Shown in pieces: positions 9,756 through 20,071 of a DNA stretch of 64,000 nucleotides (position 1 is the stretch's first letter; the number at the start of each line of letters is the position of its first letter). Source of the stretch: Protula sp. h YS-2021. Taxonomy: Eukaryota > Annelida > Polychaeta > Sabellida > Serpulidae. The notes under the pieces are model-generated. The model saw only the letters and a list, made by a program, of their open reading frames with translations. It did not search any database and was not told where the DNA came from. The position numbers were made by a program, and so were the translations under genes. The stretch lies in NCBI GenBank assembly GCA_949752745.1, contig OX457029.1:47112228-47176227 (forward strand), read 5' to 3'.

Positions 9756-12700
9756 TTACCCGTGCTTCAAACTTGGAGCTGTTTTTGCAAATTGTGAAAT
9801 AACTAACACATCGTTGGGTGCATTACCGCAATCACTTGGACTAAATATTTCACTATTTATTAGGCGTTCATCAGTAGAGTAGGTGTAAGCTACAGATAAA
9901 CCTAAAGCTGCCTGCACATCACTTGATTTTATCATATTGCGTATATTGTCTGCATAAGGTTCAATTACGTCTACATTTTTAACACATTTTGGTAAAGTAG
10001 CACTCCGTGTGAGTAGGTGTCTTTCGTCCGCATTTAATATAGGGGTGTTGTCATGTAAGTCACATAACTCTTCTAACGCTAGTGTCGTCATGCAGGGTGG
10101 AACAGAAGATTCCACGCACGTTGTTGATATGAGAAAATCTTTGTTCTTGCCCATGCGTCGTTTATTTTTCGTATACCGTGAAAAATATAAACTACCGAAT
10201 GAACTAAAATAACAGTTAGTTGTGGGCCACACTTCATTATAAAATGAAATCCAATCGTTATCCTGATCATCTCCCAAAAGGGAAATGTGGTCACTTTTAT
10301 TTATTCCTAATATTGGGTGCCCCCCATTGTTCATGTCACATCGCCCAGGTATATGAATTGGACGAACAATGGGAACAAACTCATCTGCGTAGTTCGGTTG
10401 GTTGTCTCGATTTCTTGGGGCAAAATTGTCTTCAGTACGCTTAAATGCACCAAAATGTGATTGTATTTCATTTAAATCCGCATCTGATAACTTTGTATCA
10501 TCTTTTCTCCTCAAAAACCCATTTATGTCTTTAAATTCAGATCTCCCCATGTTATCAACACTTATCACCGGTTTGTGGTCTTTATATTGTCCCCCCACTG
10601 TTCCTTCGGGAATGGGATAGAAACAAGGGGCACAGATACCCGCTGCACCAACGGTATTACGGGTTATTTGCATTTTACATGAAACGTTAAAACTAATACC
10701 ACCATTTCCCGTGTGTTCTTCATTTATGCCAGCGGGGGAAATAATTGTTTCAAGACTCTCCGGAGGAGCCACAATAATTGTATCAGAATAAATAGAACGG
10801 TATCTTAAAAAATCAACAACAAACCCCACGTGACATTTATTAGTTATCAAACCACTTAACGCTATTGGTGTTGTATAACAGAACTGCATCATCAGACTAG
10901 CCATGCGTAGGACAGGGGGTATTTCTGATTTAGAACATATAAAATGTGTGTTAGCACTCATTACAGCAGTGTCTTCCATGGAAAATAACCTGTCTTTTTC
11001 ATATATGTTAAATTCGTCCACATCATCACTCATTACAAAAACTTTATCGTCGTCAAGAAATATGCTGGTATCTTTTTCTTTCGTATTTATTGCATTTTCG
11101 TATCGTAATTTACTTCGAAGAAGAACAGGTAGTACTACATATTTTGTCACCAACCACTCGTCATACGCAGATTTTTCGTCCATACGATTCTCTCCGTGAT
11201 TGCTCGTGCATGGTTTAAACAACAGGTTTATAAAGAAAGATGGGTGACGTGTCGAAGTAAATATATTTCGAAAAGCAGTTATTAACATTCTCGCAACTCT
11301 TGCACACCCACTCACAGGGGTATTTAATGTGACTTGAGAGGGACGATTAAGATCAATTTGAATATCTGTCGGTAGACTACTGATTTCTTTGAATTTATCA
11401 TTTATTTCCTTAATGTCCTTTGGAGCCAGCCCTTGAGATAGTAACCATAAACCTTTTAAAAAGACGGGACATTCACCATGCACATAGGAGGGTATATCTA
11501 GGAAAATCCGCCTACGGCTAGCTGCAAATGTGGGATTTCCCGTAACCCGATGTGCTACAACATCAATGTGAAAAAACGGGTGCAGTTCAATAGACATTAA
11601 CATGCGTAATGCAGTCTTTGCAGAATCCGTGACGTCAGATGCGCCGCCATTATTTTTATAAAATGTTTTAAAATACTTTTTCCTGTCTGTACCTGCTGTC
11701 AATAATGACTTTAACATGTTCTTCAGTTTGTCGCCATCGTGTAGCATTTTTGTCTTGCGAACATTTTCGTTAAGAGCTATCATTAGCGGTTTAATGTGAT
11801 GCAGATGGGGGTCTAAAAAGACAGTTTTTATTTCGTTAACACCAAACTCAATTTTTTCTCTTGAAACTTGATGTAAAGATGCAAACACCGGTTTAAATGA
11901 AAAGCTAGTAGCGTAATTTTCCGAATTTTTAATAATACCGTCGCCTCCCATAACCACTCTATTAATCCATTGCGAAAGGTATGGGTGATTCGGATCTATT
12001 TCACCAGCAGTTACTCGTAGAAAGACATTTTGCTTATGAACTAAAGAAGGCGATCTTCCATATTGGTCTTCAAACTCTTGAATAGGTATATACTCTCGCG
12101 AAACATCAAATACATATGCCTTGTTGTCATCCACGTAAAACGAACAGGGTGTTCCTATTCTGTGATAGCCTAAAATGCTCTCATGAGAATGTCGGGGATC
12201 ACCGCTATCAGGTCGCTCTTTTGTTCCGCCCAGAATCGTTTGCCCCAATTCAGTTAGATTTATAAATGCCTCATTTTTTAATGCATCAAATACGTCTTCT
12301 CGCTTACCATGCTTTATAATTTCAGCTAAATAATCCCTATTTATTGTTTGTAGTGGATTGTTTGGGTAAAGTGTCCTTTTTTCTGGATCTTCGTCGCTTA
12401 AAAACACCATATCTTTATAAAAGACAGGTTTTGATGACACGAGTGTACCGTTCAATATTTGCGCGCGCAAAGGATGACTCGGTGATTGCATGTGTGATCG
12501 AAGTCTCTCACTACAAACGATAACTCCACCTAACTCATAAATAGCTCCATTTGAACCAATAATACGTGTAGTGCTTGTGCTGTAGGGTGAATATTTTGTA
12601 ACTAGTTTTTCCATTATAAACAGTAACTTGTTTATGCAATTATGAGGATCTTTTAGCAAGGCAAATGTGTTGTCGTGTATATGGCAAGCATATTCAACTG

Positions 12701-13412
12701 CAAGATGTTTTTGTAGAGAAAGGTTTTTTGTCCAGGGCGTATGGATATCGGCAAGAGTCGTAGCGAAAGTTCTGTATGTGCAAGCGAGCGCATATGGTAA
12801 AGATGCTTTCAGCAATGAAATTACAGCTTCATCTAATACACCATGTTGGATAGAGACTTTTGTCGTGTATGCCAAAGGTCCGTAAACCTTAGAAATTGCA
12901 CTTAGTATGTTATCGGCCATTATTTTATACCGCTCTGCCTGTTTTAACTCTCGACCCGTTATTTGTGTTCCAATTGGATTGATATCTAAATTTTGTTTAA
13001 TTAATTCATTTATATGCGCGACAGTTGCGGCTTCGATGCACATCTTTGTTCCCCTTTTAATCTCTTTATATCTGCGCTTTATTTGAATACTTTGTCCTGA
13101 ACGATGTATCCTGTTGTCTTGCACAACATCTGCTGGACGAATTGTAGTATATTGCACCAGATCAAAATAATTTGATTTCACACCATCAGCATATGTTATG
13201 TTGTAGACTTGACCAATGGGTGAATCGATAATAGTTTGATTGTCTTGAATAAAAACAGTTATTATGTCGTTGCAAACGTTTTTTACAGCCACTAAATGAC
13301 TGTGATCTGAAACGTTATTCCCGCAAATATTGAGCCCAGCAGCTTTAACGATCGCGTTACCAAACCAGTTCCCGGCCGGCGTAGCCTGACTACTTAGAGA
13401 ACGGTAATCCAT
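9756..13412 (-). CDS. Candidate major capsid protein
   Basis: A 1218-residue protein, the longest in the window, with no signal peptide, membrane span or enzyme motif. Its length is close to that of herpesvirus major capsid proteins (about 1,300-1,400 residues). It is uniformly globular without long repeats, and it lies in the same half of the element as the protease-scaffold gene, whose hydrophobic C-terminus would need such a partner. A tract rich in Gly, Asn and Pro near residues 900-1100 is compatible with surface loops. The assignment rests on size, composition and context, not on a diagnostic motif; another large tegument or structural protein is the main alternative. Several small frames antisense to it are shadows. 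Confidence 0.6.
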   Translation of the reverse strand: MDYRSLSSQATPAGNWFGNAIVKAAGLNICGNNVSDHSHLVAVKNVCNDIITVFIQDNQTIIDSPIGQVYNITYADGVKSNYFDLVQYTTIRPADVVQDNRIHRSGQSIQIKRRYKEIKRGTKMCIEAATVAHINELIKQNLDINPIGTQITGRELKQAERYKIMADNILSAISKVYGPLAYTTKVSIQHGVLDEAVISLLKASLPYALACTYRTFATTLADIHTPWTKNLSLQKHLAVEYACHIHDNTFALLKDPHNCINKLLFIMEKLVTKYSPYSTSTTRIIGSNGAIYELGGVIVCSERLRSHMQSPSHPLRAQILNGTLVSSKPVFYKDMVFLSDEDPEKRTLYPNNPLQTINRDYLAEIIKHGKREDVFDALKNEAFINLTELGQTILGGTKERPDSGDPRHSHESILGYHRIGTPCSFYVDDNKAYVFDVSREYIPIQEFEDQYGRSPSLVHKQNVFLRVTAGEIDPNHPYLSQWINRVVMGGDGIIKNSENYATSFSFKPVFASLHQVSREKIEFGVNEIKTVFLDPHLHHIKPLMIALNENVRKTKMLHDGDKLKNMLKSLLTAGTDRKKYFKTFYKNNGGASDVTDSAKTALRMLMSIELHPFFHIDVVAHRVTGNPTFAASRRRIFLDIPSYVHGECPVFLKGLWLLSQGLAPKDIKEINDKFKEISSLPTDIQIDLNRPSQVTLNTPVSGCARVARMLITAFRNIFTSTRHPSFFINLLFKPCTSNHGENRMDEKSAYDEWLVTKYVVLPVLLRSKLRYENAINTKEKDTSIFLDDDKVFVMSDDVDEFNIYEKDRLFSMEDTAVMSANTHFICSKSEIPPVLRMASLMMQFCYTTPIALSGLITNKCHVGFVVDFLRYRSIYSDTIIVAPPESLETIISPAGINEEHTGNGGISFNVSCKMQITRNTVGAAGICAPCFYPIPEGTVGGQYKDHKPVISVDNMGRSEFKDINGFLRRKDDTKLSDADLNEIQSHFGAFKRTEDNFAPRNRDNQPNYADEFVPIVRPIHIPGRCDMNNGGHPILGINKSDHISLLGDDQDNDWISFYNEVWPTTNCYFSSFGSLYFSRYTKNKRRMGKNKDFLISTTCVESSVPPCMTTLALEELCDLHDNTPILNADERHLLTRSATLPKCVKNVDVIEPYADNIRNMIKSSDVQAALGLSVAYTYSTDERLINSEIFSPSDCGNAPNDVLVISQFAKTAPSLKHG

Positions 13413-14104
13413 ACTGGTGTGGTTGTGCGTTGGTTTTACTATTTCTTGTCCGACTGTTTTGTCCCTCCTTTTTTTCAGAAGTGTATGTGTCTATAATGTA
13501 TATATATACGTATGTATATCACACACAGATGCTGCTTTGTGCCCAATCAGTGTAGTGCCTGTTTCTGTAATAATGAAAAAAAAATGTCTGTTGAAATAGA
13601 ATATTTGTTCTAATTTTTTTGGTTAAACAATAAAATACCTGCAACACGTGTACACATATATATGTATATGCTTAAATATATACGTATATATATCACGCAC
13701 CCCCTACAGCCTCTCAACACTATAAAATCTGGGGGTTTTTTATTTTCTATTTATTTATTTACTTATTTTGGAGGGGTGTGTGGGTTGTATTTTTACATTT
13801 TTCCCTGTTGCAACAAATATGGATTTTATGCATCAGAAATGAAAACAATCTGTGGATGATGCCAAAGTGTTGTTACAGAAAATATACTAGCACGAACCAT
13901 AGGGTGGGCATAAACTAGTCGGTAGTGAAGCGAGTGGCAATGTTCGCTGTCCATAAAAAACCTCAACCCGTACGAAAGGAAAGCATTTGACGAACGTCAC
14001 CTTCAGCATAAACAAACAAAATCAATGAGATAGCTCAAGTTAACGCCAGGGACTGATACGACATTTGCTTTACGGTAATTTTTTTTACGCTTGTACTTTA
14101 AGCA
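13413..14104. promoter_or_regulatory. Divergent intergenic region with TA-rich tracts
   Basis: It separates the start of the leftward capsid candidate from the start of the rightward primase, so promoters for both should lie here. It contains two short alternating TATATACGTAT-type tracts (near 13498-13520 and 13655-13695) that resemble each other. No convincing gene is present; the two short frames are low-complexity. Confidence 0.5.
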
Positions 14105-17100
14105 ATGGGAAAAATTAGATTTAACCAAGAGGTTCTATTTGGACGAGCCATCTTAACATGTCAGTACTTGCAGCTTCTATCAACAAATTTCCAGGCTTTT
14201 CGTAACGACGTGCGAGCACAGAAAATTGATTTAAATATGAGTTACTATTTTTGTTTACCGACTTTCGATAACAAAGACTACAAAACAGGTTGGGTAAATA
14301 CCGTTAAAAAACCATCATGTGTGGTTTTATTAGAAAGTGTTTTTTCATATGCAATGTTTAATACTCAAACGACATTTATAGGAGTATTATATGTATATGG
14401 TGAGAGGAGAGACGATATTTTAAACTCTTGTACTTTTACAAATCAAGATATCATAGACGAAGTGGTCGATATCACTTGGTTTCCGCAAAGCTATGTCCTA
14501 GGCATTGAGACAAAGTCTAATTTTACTTTTGAAGATCTCTGGGCTATATGCATGAAGACGCCCATCTACAGCGGACCACCAGTGGGTAACTGTCATATGT
14601 ACATTAGTAAGTGGCATGTGCTTGACGTAATGACAAAATTTTATGAAAAAAATAAAATGGATACTGTATATGGTGGAATTGGACGTAAATTACATTTCAT
14701 TGAGAGAATATGGTTATTTTTTCACATACATTGGAGATGGCCGAGGGACGATAACTTAGGGAAAAAAGCTGTTACACAGATTATTAATACTCTAGAGGCT
14801 CCATTTCAGATAAACGAGCTTATGATGTCACCAACAGATAATGTGGTAAAATTTGAACATAACACTGAAATGCTAATGTTGACAGTCACTAATCAATCTT
14901 ATGTTGAAAAAATGGAGCATGCCTATCTAGAGATGTGTAGGCGTTTTCAGATATCAGTATCACATTTCAAAAGTTTGTTGTTTGATTCAATGGAATCAGT
15001 ACGCCAAATATTCAACCCATTCCCCTTGTACATCTCACTTCAGTTGAAAACTTTCACAGAGGATTCGATTAATGCATTAGACGCTGAAATAACTAAATGC
15101 CGCGAAATAAAAAAATGGTGTAAAAATAGGCAAGCTATACTAAATGCTACATTTAACAAGGACCGGATTTATAACAGTGTATACGAAAATGCTGAAACAG
15201 AAATGGTAAAAAATGAGTTTCTTCGCCTTTATGGTAACTTTAATTCATACATCAATTACATTGACTCAAACGGAGAGATAATGATGTGGACGGTGGAGAA
15301 ATTAGGCAAATTACATGCCTCTGATTCTTCAGCTTCTTTACCACTGTATGGAATGCACGACTTGAATGCTGCACAGCTACCCATTTTTTATGGCACACCT
15401 TTCTCGCTTAAAACTGTTCGCTTATCGGAAGCCCATGCATTTTGTACTCCAATATGGATGCGTCGATCATCGGAAGGGCCAACATATTATCGGATAGCAC
15501 CACTCAACGGACGAAAGAGGAAAAACGATGATGTGGTTGGTAGTGTCGATGAATTGATTTCCTCATATATGATTACACAAGATGAAAAATGTAGAGGGCA
15601 AACACATGAGTATTTAAATAGTGGTATGCATTGGTCATCTTTCATATGTGACATAGACCTTTATGTACCTGAAGGTACAGTTATACCTGACGTTAATGCT
15701 GTATTTCGAGATGTTATTCAATCTTTTAATTGGGTTTTTTCATCTATTTTCCCTTCTCATACACCTAGGCGACACATGATTTTTATGTCACAAGATTCAC
15801 TAACCACTAGTAACAAAAAATTAGGAATACACCATCATGTCCAGCTACCCACTGGAATGGTTTTCACAAGCCGGACTTGTCGTGAACTTGCTTATGTCTT
15901 AAATTCTGTACGCCATCGTTTCCCCGATACAATCGGCTTAAATTCAAACAAATGTAGTGGGAATGACCGTGTGTATGATGTCGGCATATATCCACAAACT
16001 CAAAATAGTCAGTTTTCAGGTCATTGTTTGAGATCTCCTTTTCAAGTAAAGCCCGACGGCACAGGTCAGCTTAAATTGGTTTATGTGTTACCTCCTTTAG
16101 AATGTCCCCTAACTGCTCTAGATCTAACTGCCCATGGTCCACAGTTTGATGACGATGGGAAGCGCATTATTTTTGGAAATGTAGTGGAATCTATACATAA
16201 TATATCGCATATTGACGATCTATCCTTCTTTTCGCGCTATCAGAAAAGTACTGTAAACAGATCAATGATTAACAGATCTAAAACATTTGTTGTAGACATA
16301 ATGACAGAAATAAACACAAAAACACACATTTTTGACATAAATCATGATTCCAATAGACTTTTAAGAGTTATAAACGAATTGTGGCAGAAATACGGCAAAA
16401 CTGACATGATTTACTTTTTACAAGAAGCCGTCGGCACTCAAGGTCAAACATATCCACGTGCTTTTTTAAATGAAATAGGAAGTCACTCACATTTTCGCAT
16501 GTATCAAAACGAAGTTACCCTGGCTGTACGAAATAATGTGTTACTTCGGCAGTGTTTTAAAAAACCCCACAGAAAACCCAAAACGCTGTCGATACGCGTA
16601 AAGATAGGTTTTTCTAGAAGAATGATTTCTTTCAGGCTGTTTCAAACACACTGTTTTAAAACATCATGTAATGAATTTAGTAGTGGAGATGAGATCTTAC
16701 CACAAATAGGCTTACGCGCAGAAAAAATCTTCTGGGCAAATTTTATAATTCGCGAGTTTCGCGACTTTCTGAGTAACTTTAAATCCCCAAAGACACGTGT
16801 AAAAGAAATACAGGTAGATACCGTTTGTGAAGTTGTTCACGATAGTCGAGGTGTAAATTTATATATGACAGAAATGGACATATCGCGGTGTGTGAAACAT
16901 CTGTTCATGTTTCTCCCGTTTAATACTCCCCCTTGTAGTTTTTTCTTAACAAGTCATAACGACTATATAGGGTGTGTAATGTTGGAATGTAATATCCCGT
17001 TTGTTATAAAATCTCAAAGCAAAGAAGGGCTACTGATGTACGTCAAAAATCATAATTTGTTATCACAACCGCTTCTAGAGTCGTTGGTCAATGTCACAGC

Positions 17101-17110
17101 TGTTAGATAG
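14105..17110 (+). CDS. Helicase-primase primase subunit (UL52-like)
   Basis: A 1001-residue protein, close in length to herpesvirus UL52. In herpesviruses this subunit makes RNA primers at the replication fork together with a helicase. The archaeo-eukaryotic primase core is visible: the metal-binding pair D516-x-D518 (FICDIDLYVP), a histidine motif at 576-578 (LGIHHHVQLP), a third acidic residue D625 (RVYDVGIYP), and a downstream basic/hydrophobic strand (HCLRSPFQVK). The C-terminus has scattered Cys and His (CFKTSC, CEVVH, RCVKH) that could form the family's zinc site. The N-terminal 450 residues are family-specific and unrecognised. The frame is intact, and no helicase partner gene is seen in the window. 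Confidence 0.85.
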   Translation: MGKIRFNQEVLFGRAILTCQYLQLLSTNFQAFRNDVRAQKIDLNMSYYFCLPTFDNKDYKTGWVNTVKKPSCVVLLESVFSYAMFNTQTTFIGVLYVYGERRDDILNSCTFTNQDIIDEVVDITWFPQSYVLGIETKSNFTFEDLWAICMKTPIYSGPPVGNCHMYISKWHVLDVMTKFYEKNKMDTVYGGIGRKLHFIERIWLFFHIHWRWPRDDNLGKKAVTQIINTLEAPFQINELMMSPTDNVVKFEHNTEMLMLTVTNQSYVEKMEHAYLEMCRRFQISVSHFKSLLFDSMESVRQIFNPFPLYISLQLKTFTEDSINALDAEITKCREIKKWCKNRQAILNATFNKDRIYNSVYENAETEMVKNEFLRLYGNFNSYINYIDSNGEIMMWTVEKLGKLHASDSSASLPLYGMHDLNAAQLPIFYGTPFSLKTVRLSEAHAFCTPIWMRRSSEGPTYYRIAPLNGRKRKNDDVVGSVDELISSYMITQDEKCRGQTHEYLNSGMHWSSFICDIDLYVPEGTVIPDVNAVFRDVIQSFNWVFSSIFPSHTPRRHMIFMSQDSLTTSNKKLGIHHHVQLPTGMVFTSRTCRELAYVLNSVRHRFPDTIGLNSNKCSGNDRVYDVGIYPQTQNSQFSGHCLRSPFQVKPDGTGQLKLVYVLPPLECPLTALDLTAHGPQFDDDGKRIIFGNVVESIHNISHIDDLSFFSRYQKSTVNRSMINRSKTFVVDIMTEINTKTHIFDINHDSNRLLRVINELWQKYGKTDMIYFLQEAVGTQGQTYPRAFLNEIGSHSHFRMYQNEVTLAVRNNVLLRQCFKKPHRKPKTLSIRVKIGFSRRMISFRLFQTHCFKTSCNEFSSGDEILPQIGLRAEKIFWANFIIREFRDFLSNFKSPKTRVKEIQVDTVCEVVHDSRGVNLYMTEMDISRCVKHLFMFLPFNTPPCSFFLTSHNDYIGCVMLECNIPFVIKSQSKEGLLMYVKNHNLLSQPLLESLVNVTAVR

Positions 17111-17402
17111 TATCAAATAATATATAACTGATTGTGTATGTGTTTGGTTTTTTGCCCCCCGGGGGGAGAGATTACCACTGTATTTTTATGTATATATATA
17201 TATAAACGGGCAAAAAAATTAGGCCGAACATGAGATGGACGGAGGACATGTAGTGAGTATCTTACAATAATAAATAAATCTGAAATGTTTTTTTTCTCTA
17301 TTTCACCGAGTTTTCCTTTTTTCTCTTTTCTCTCTTCACGCTATGTTTTTAATCAGTCAGCATAAAACACAAAAAAACAAGATAAGTCTATCAATATAAA
17401 CC

Positions 17403-19514
17403 ATGGTTAACGGCGTGCGAGTTATCATATATTTATGTTTACAAACCGTGGAAATATATCACGCCAGTGTTCTCGATATGCAGGAACATATCATGAGGTT
17501 GAATTGGGGAGTAGCTTTCCACAAAGTTGGAGCTGTGTTAAATGGTAAATCTGATTTTCGACACACTTTTGCTGTGGCGTTCCCCAATTTACAATACGAT
17601 CCTATCCCTTTTATGAAATGCGACACAGAATTCTTAAAACTAGCTCACTGTGAAACGATAAATGTGAACATACAAGAAATAAATGATTACTTTAGAGATG
17701 AATTTCAAAAAATGAAACAGTCATTAGATGGCATTATAGACACCATACCACCTGTTGAGGAAAATATTGACGAAGTTCGCCGAAAGAAACGAACCGCTTC
17801 TTCAGGTACACCTCATTTAAGTCCAACATTTTGTAAAGACGGTAGTCAAACCGGTAAAGGAGGAGGATTTCTATCTAATATTGGAACTATATTTAGCGAT
17901 ATAATGGGCTCACCTACCTACGAAGATATTAAAATAGTAGATAAACATATATGTCAGTTAGCAGATGTTGTTGACATCTCAAGTAAAGAAATTATTCGAA
18001 CGCAAGACGAGTTAGCTGCTATATCAACAGCACTCAATGCACGCATATCAACACTTCAGAAAGGACTGGTTAATATCAATGATCGCGTTAAAGAATTAAA
18101 AAATAATTTAGTTGCTATCAGCACGAATATAACCGGAAATATCAATAAGTTAGCTTCAAGAATGAATTATATGGAAACAGTACAAGAGTTTAAAATCTCG
18201 ATTACGGGTACTCTTAACCGATATCGTGGGCGTGCTCAGGACTATATATTATATGCTCATTCATGGCTTAATGGTTTGAGCACATTGCTTAGAGGTTATC
18301 TACCAGTTGAGATTGTTACTGTTAAAGATGTAAAAAATGTATTGTCTTATGTGCAGAGCACAGTCATACCATCGTACCAATCTGAACTTTCTCTCATACA
18401 TGATAATCCCGCGTTTTATTACCAAACAAAACTGATAGTTTTCTGCAAATCGGCTAATTACATCTTAATAACACTGTTAGTACCCCTTCGGACAACGCAA
18501 GGAGGTTTATTAGGAATATATAGGGTTGATAGAACATTTATTTCAACTGCGCAGCATCTAGCGTCGTCAACACGCATAAATAATCTACCAGATTTTTTTG
18601 CTATAACTCCAGACAGCAGATTTTATACTGAGATGACTACATCACAATACGCGTCATGTGTTGGTGAAAACATTAAAATATGTAAAAGTCAACGATCTCT
18701 TCAATCGATAGTCAGTAGTTCAAATTGTGTAGCTGCGATATTTATGGATAACGCAGACACTATAAGTAGGGATTGTGATATTTCCTATGAAAGTAAAGAC
18801 CTACCATCTTCGGCTGTGCACTTAAAAGAAAACACGTATTTATTTCACACAAGTACGAAGTATCTTCAAGATTCTTGGACATTAAGTTGTACTCATCTAG
18901 ATAAAAGCCTGACAGATTCTTCGGAACCAATTCAACAAGTCGATGCTTGCAACACCTGTATTATGCATATTCCGTGTGGATGTTCGTTAGATACAGGAAA
19001 TTTCTATATACCAAACCAACTTACTGGTTGTACATACGAAGACAAGGATAATTTTGCTGATTCAGTGCGCGTTTATCCCATCAATTTAGCCCTCTTAACA
19101 GCAAAGTTTCCAAACATCAACATATCCATAGAAGGAAGTCGTGCTTTTGAAACAGACCCACTGAGCAATATGTATATAACAACAAATTTAACTTTCGATA
19201 TAACCGAAAGCAATTGGAAAGAAGTGGTGGCAAAAGATGAAAAATATAAGCTAGACTTTAAACGCCTCTTAACCCAACATAATAACCATTCAGAAATATT
19301 TGCATCTAAAGCTGACTACTATCTAAAAAAAGCTGTTAATTTTAACGACCTATCAGTGTCCCATGTTAATGACCTATACAAAAGAGTAACATCTGGGTTT
19401 ACATCACTTTTAATAGATCCTACAATAATGGTCGGAGGTATCTCGGTGTTTTGGGTTATTGCAATCTTATGCCTCACGATGACCATATATAATTGCTATT
19501 GGAACAGAAAATAA
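17403..19514 (+). CDS. F/Env-like class I fusion glycoprotein, furin-cleavable
   Basis: A 703-residue type I membrane protein. The N-terminal ~22 residues can act as a signal peptide. A basic furin-type site (RRKKR, 126-130) is followed by a Gly/hydrophobic segment (GGGFLSNIGTIFSDIMGS, 153-170) and a long heptad-rich helix (about 175-270), the order found in baculovirus F proteins and errantivirus/LTR-retrotransposon Env. Many cysteines fill the distal half, and a membrane span lies at about 679-698 before a tail of only a few residues (YWNRK). By analogy it would mediate entry by membrane fusion. Its stop codon lies within an AATAAA. A herpesvirus-like element would be expected to carry a class III gB; none is seen here. 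Confidence 0.75.
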   Translation: MVNGVRVIIYLCLQTVEIYHASVLDMQEHIMRLNWGVAFHKVGAVLNGKSDFRHTFAVAFPNLQYDPIPFMKCDTEFLKLAHCETINVNIQEINDYFRDEFQKMKQSLDGIIDTIPPVEENIDEVRRKKRTASSGTPHLSPTFCKDGSQTGKGGGFLSNIGTIFSDIMGSPTYEDIKIVDKHICQLADVVDISSKEIIRTQDELAAISTALNARISTLQKGLVNINDRVKELKNNLVAISTNITGNINKLASRMNYMETVQEFKISITGTLNRYRGRAQDYILYAHSWLNGLSTLLRGYLPVEIVTVKDVKNVLSYVQSTVIPSYQSELSLIHDNPAFYYQTKLIVFCKSANYILITLLVPLRTTQGGLLGIYRVDRTFISTAQHLASSTRINNLPDFFAITPDSRFYTEMTTSQYASCVGENIKICKSQRSLQSIVSSSNCVAAIFMDNADTISRDCDISYESKDLPSSAVHLKENTYLFHTSTKYLQDSWTLSCTHLDKSLTDSSEPIQQVDACNTCIMHIPCGCSLDTGNFYIPNQLTGCTYEDKDNFADSVRVYPINLALLTAKFPNINISIEGSRAFETDPLSNMYITTNLTFDITESNWKEVVAKDEKYKLDFKRLLTQHNNHSEIFASKADYYLKKAVNFNDLSVSHVNDLYKRVTSGFTSLLIDPTIMVGGISVFWVIAILCLTMTIYNCYWNRK

Positions 19515-20071
19515 AAAAGAGCCTGAATAAAACTGCAACAATGGAGTGTAACGGGTTTTTTTTTTTTTGTAAAATCTAGTAGTATTTTAGTTTTTCTATT
19601 TATTCATTGTATTACTGTTTACTGTTATTGTTTGCAACAACAAAAAACATATAAAATAAAAAAAGTACACACAATGCAACTTCTCTAACGTCAACTGGCT
19701 AAAAACAATAAATTATAATTTATAAAATAGAAATACACATTAGTACATTGCACTGGGACGGGGGGGGGGGGTGGATCTGATTTAATTTACTTTGAGATTC
19801 TTTGGTTCTTTATTCTTAATAGGCCTTTTGTAATAGCAATATGTCTCGCCTTTAATAGTGGTATAATTCGAGAGCTATTCCGTATGAAGTACATAGGAAT
19901 GCCATTCTGATGACTCGTTTTGACTGGTCTTTTTTATATTTAATAATTCCTAATTAAGATTCTAACTCTAGGCTGCCGCCCGAGTGTCATATAGGCGCGG
20001 CGTCAAGATACGCAGCATTGTAAAAAAATTAATAAACGGCCATAAAAGTATATTTTATCCACAGCAGTCTG
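19515..20071. other. Convergent intergenic region
   Basis: It lies between the converging fusion-protein gene and the spliced regulator. It contains a second AATAAA (about 19525), a T-tract (~19557) and a short G-tract (about 19759-19771). No gene is visible. Confidence 0.6.

Noticed and set aside
10009..12885. Several plus-strand frames of 67-98 codons
   Set aside because: They are antisense shadows of the 1218-codon capsid candidate.
17403..19514. Reading the first glycoprotein as a herpesvirus gB
   Set aside because: The hydrophobic segment and heptad helix directly downstream of the basic cleavage site fit a class I F/Env layout, not gB, whose fusion loops are internal.
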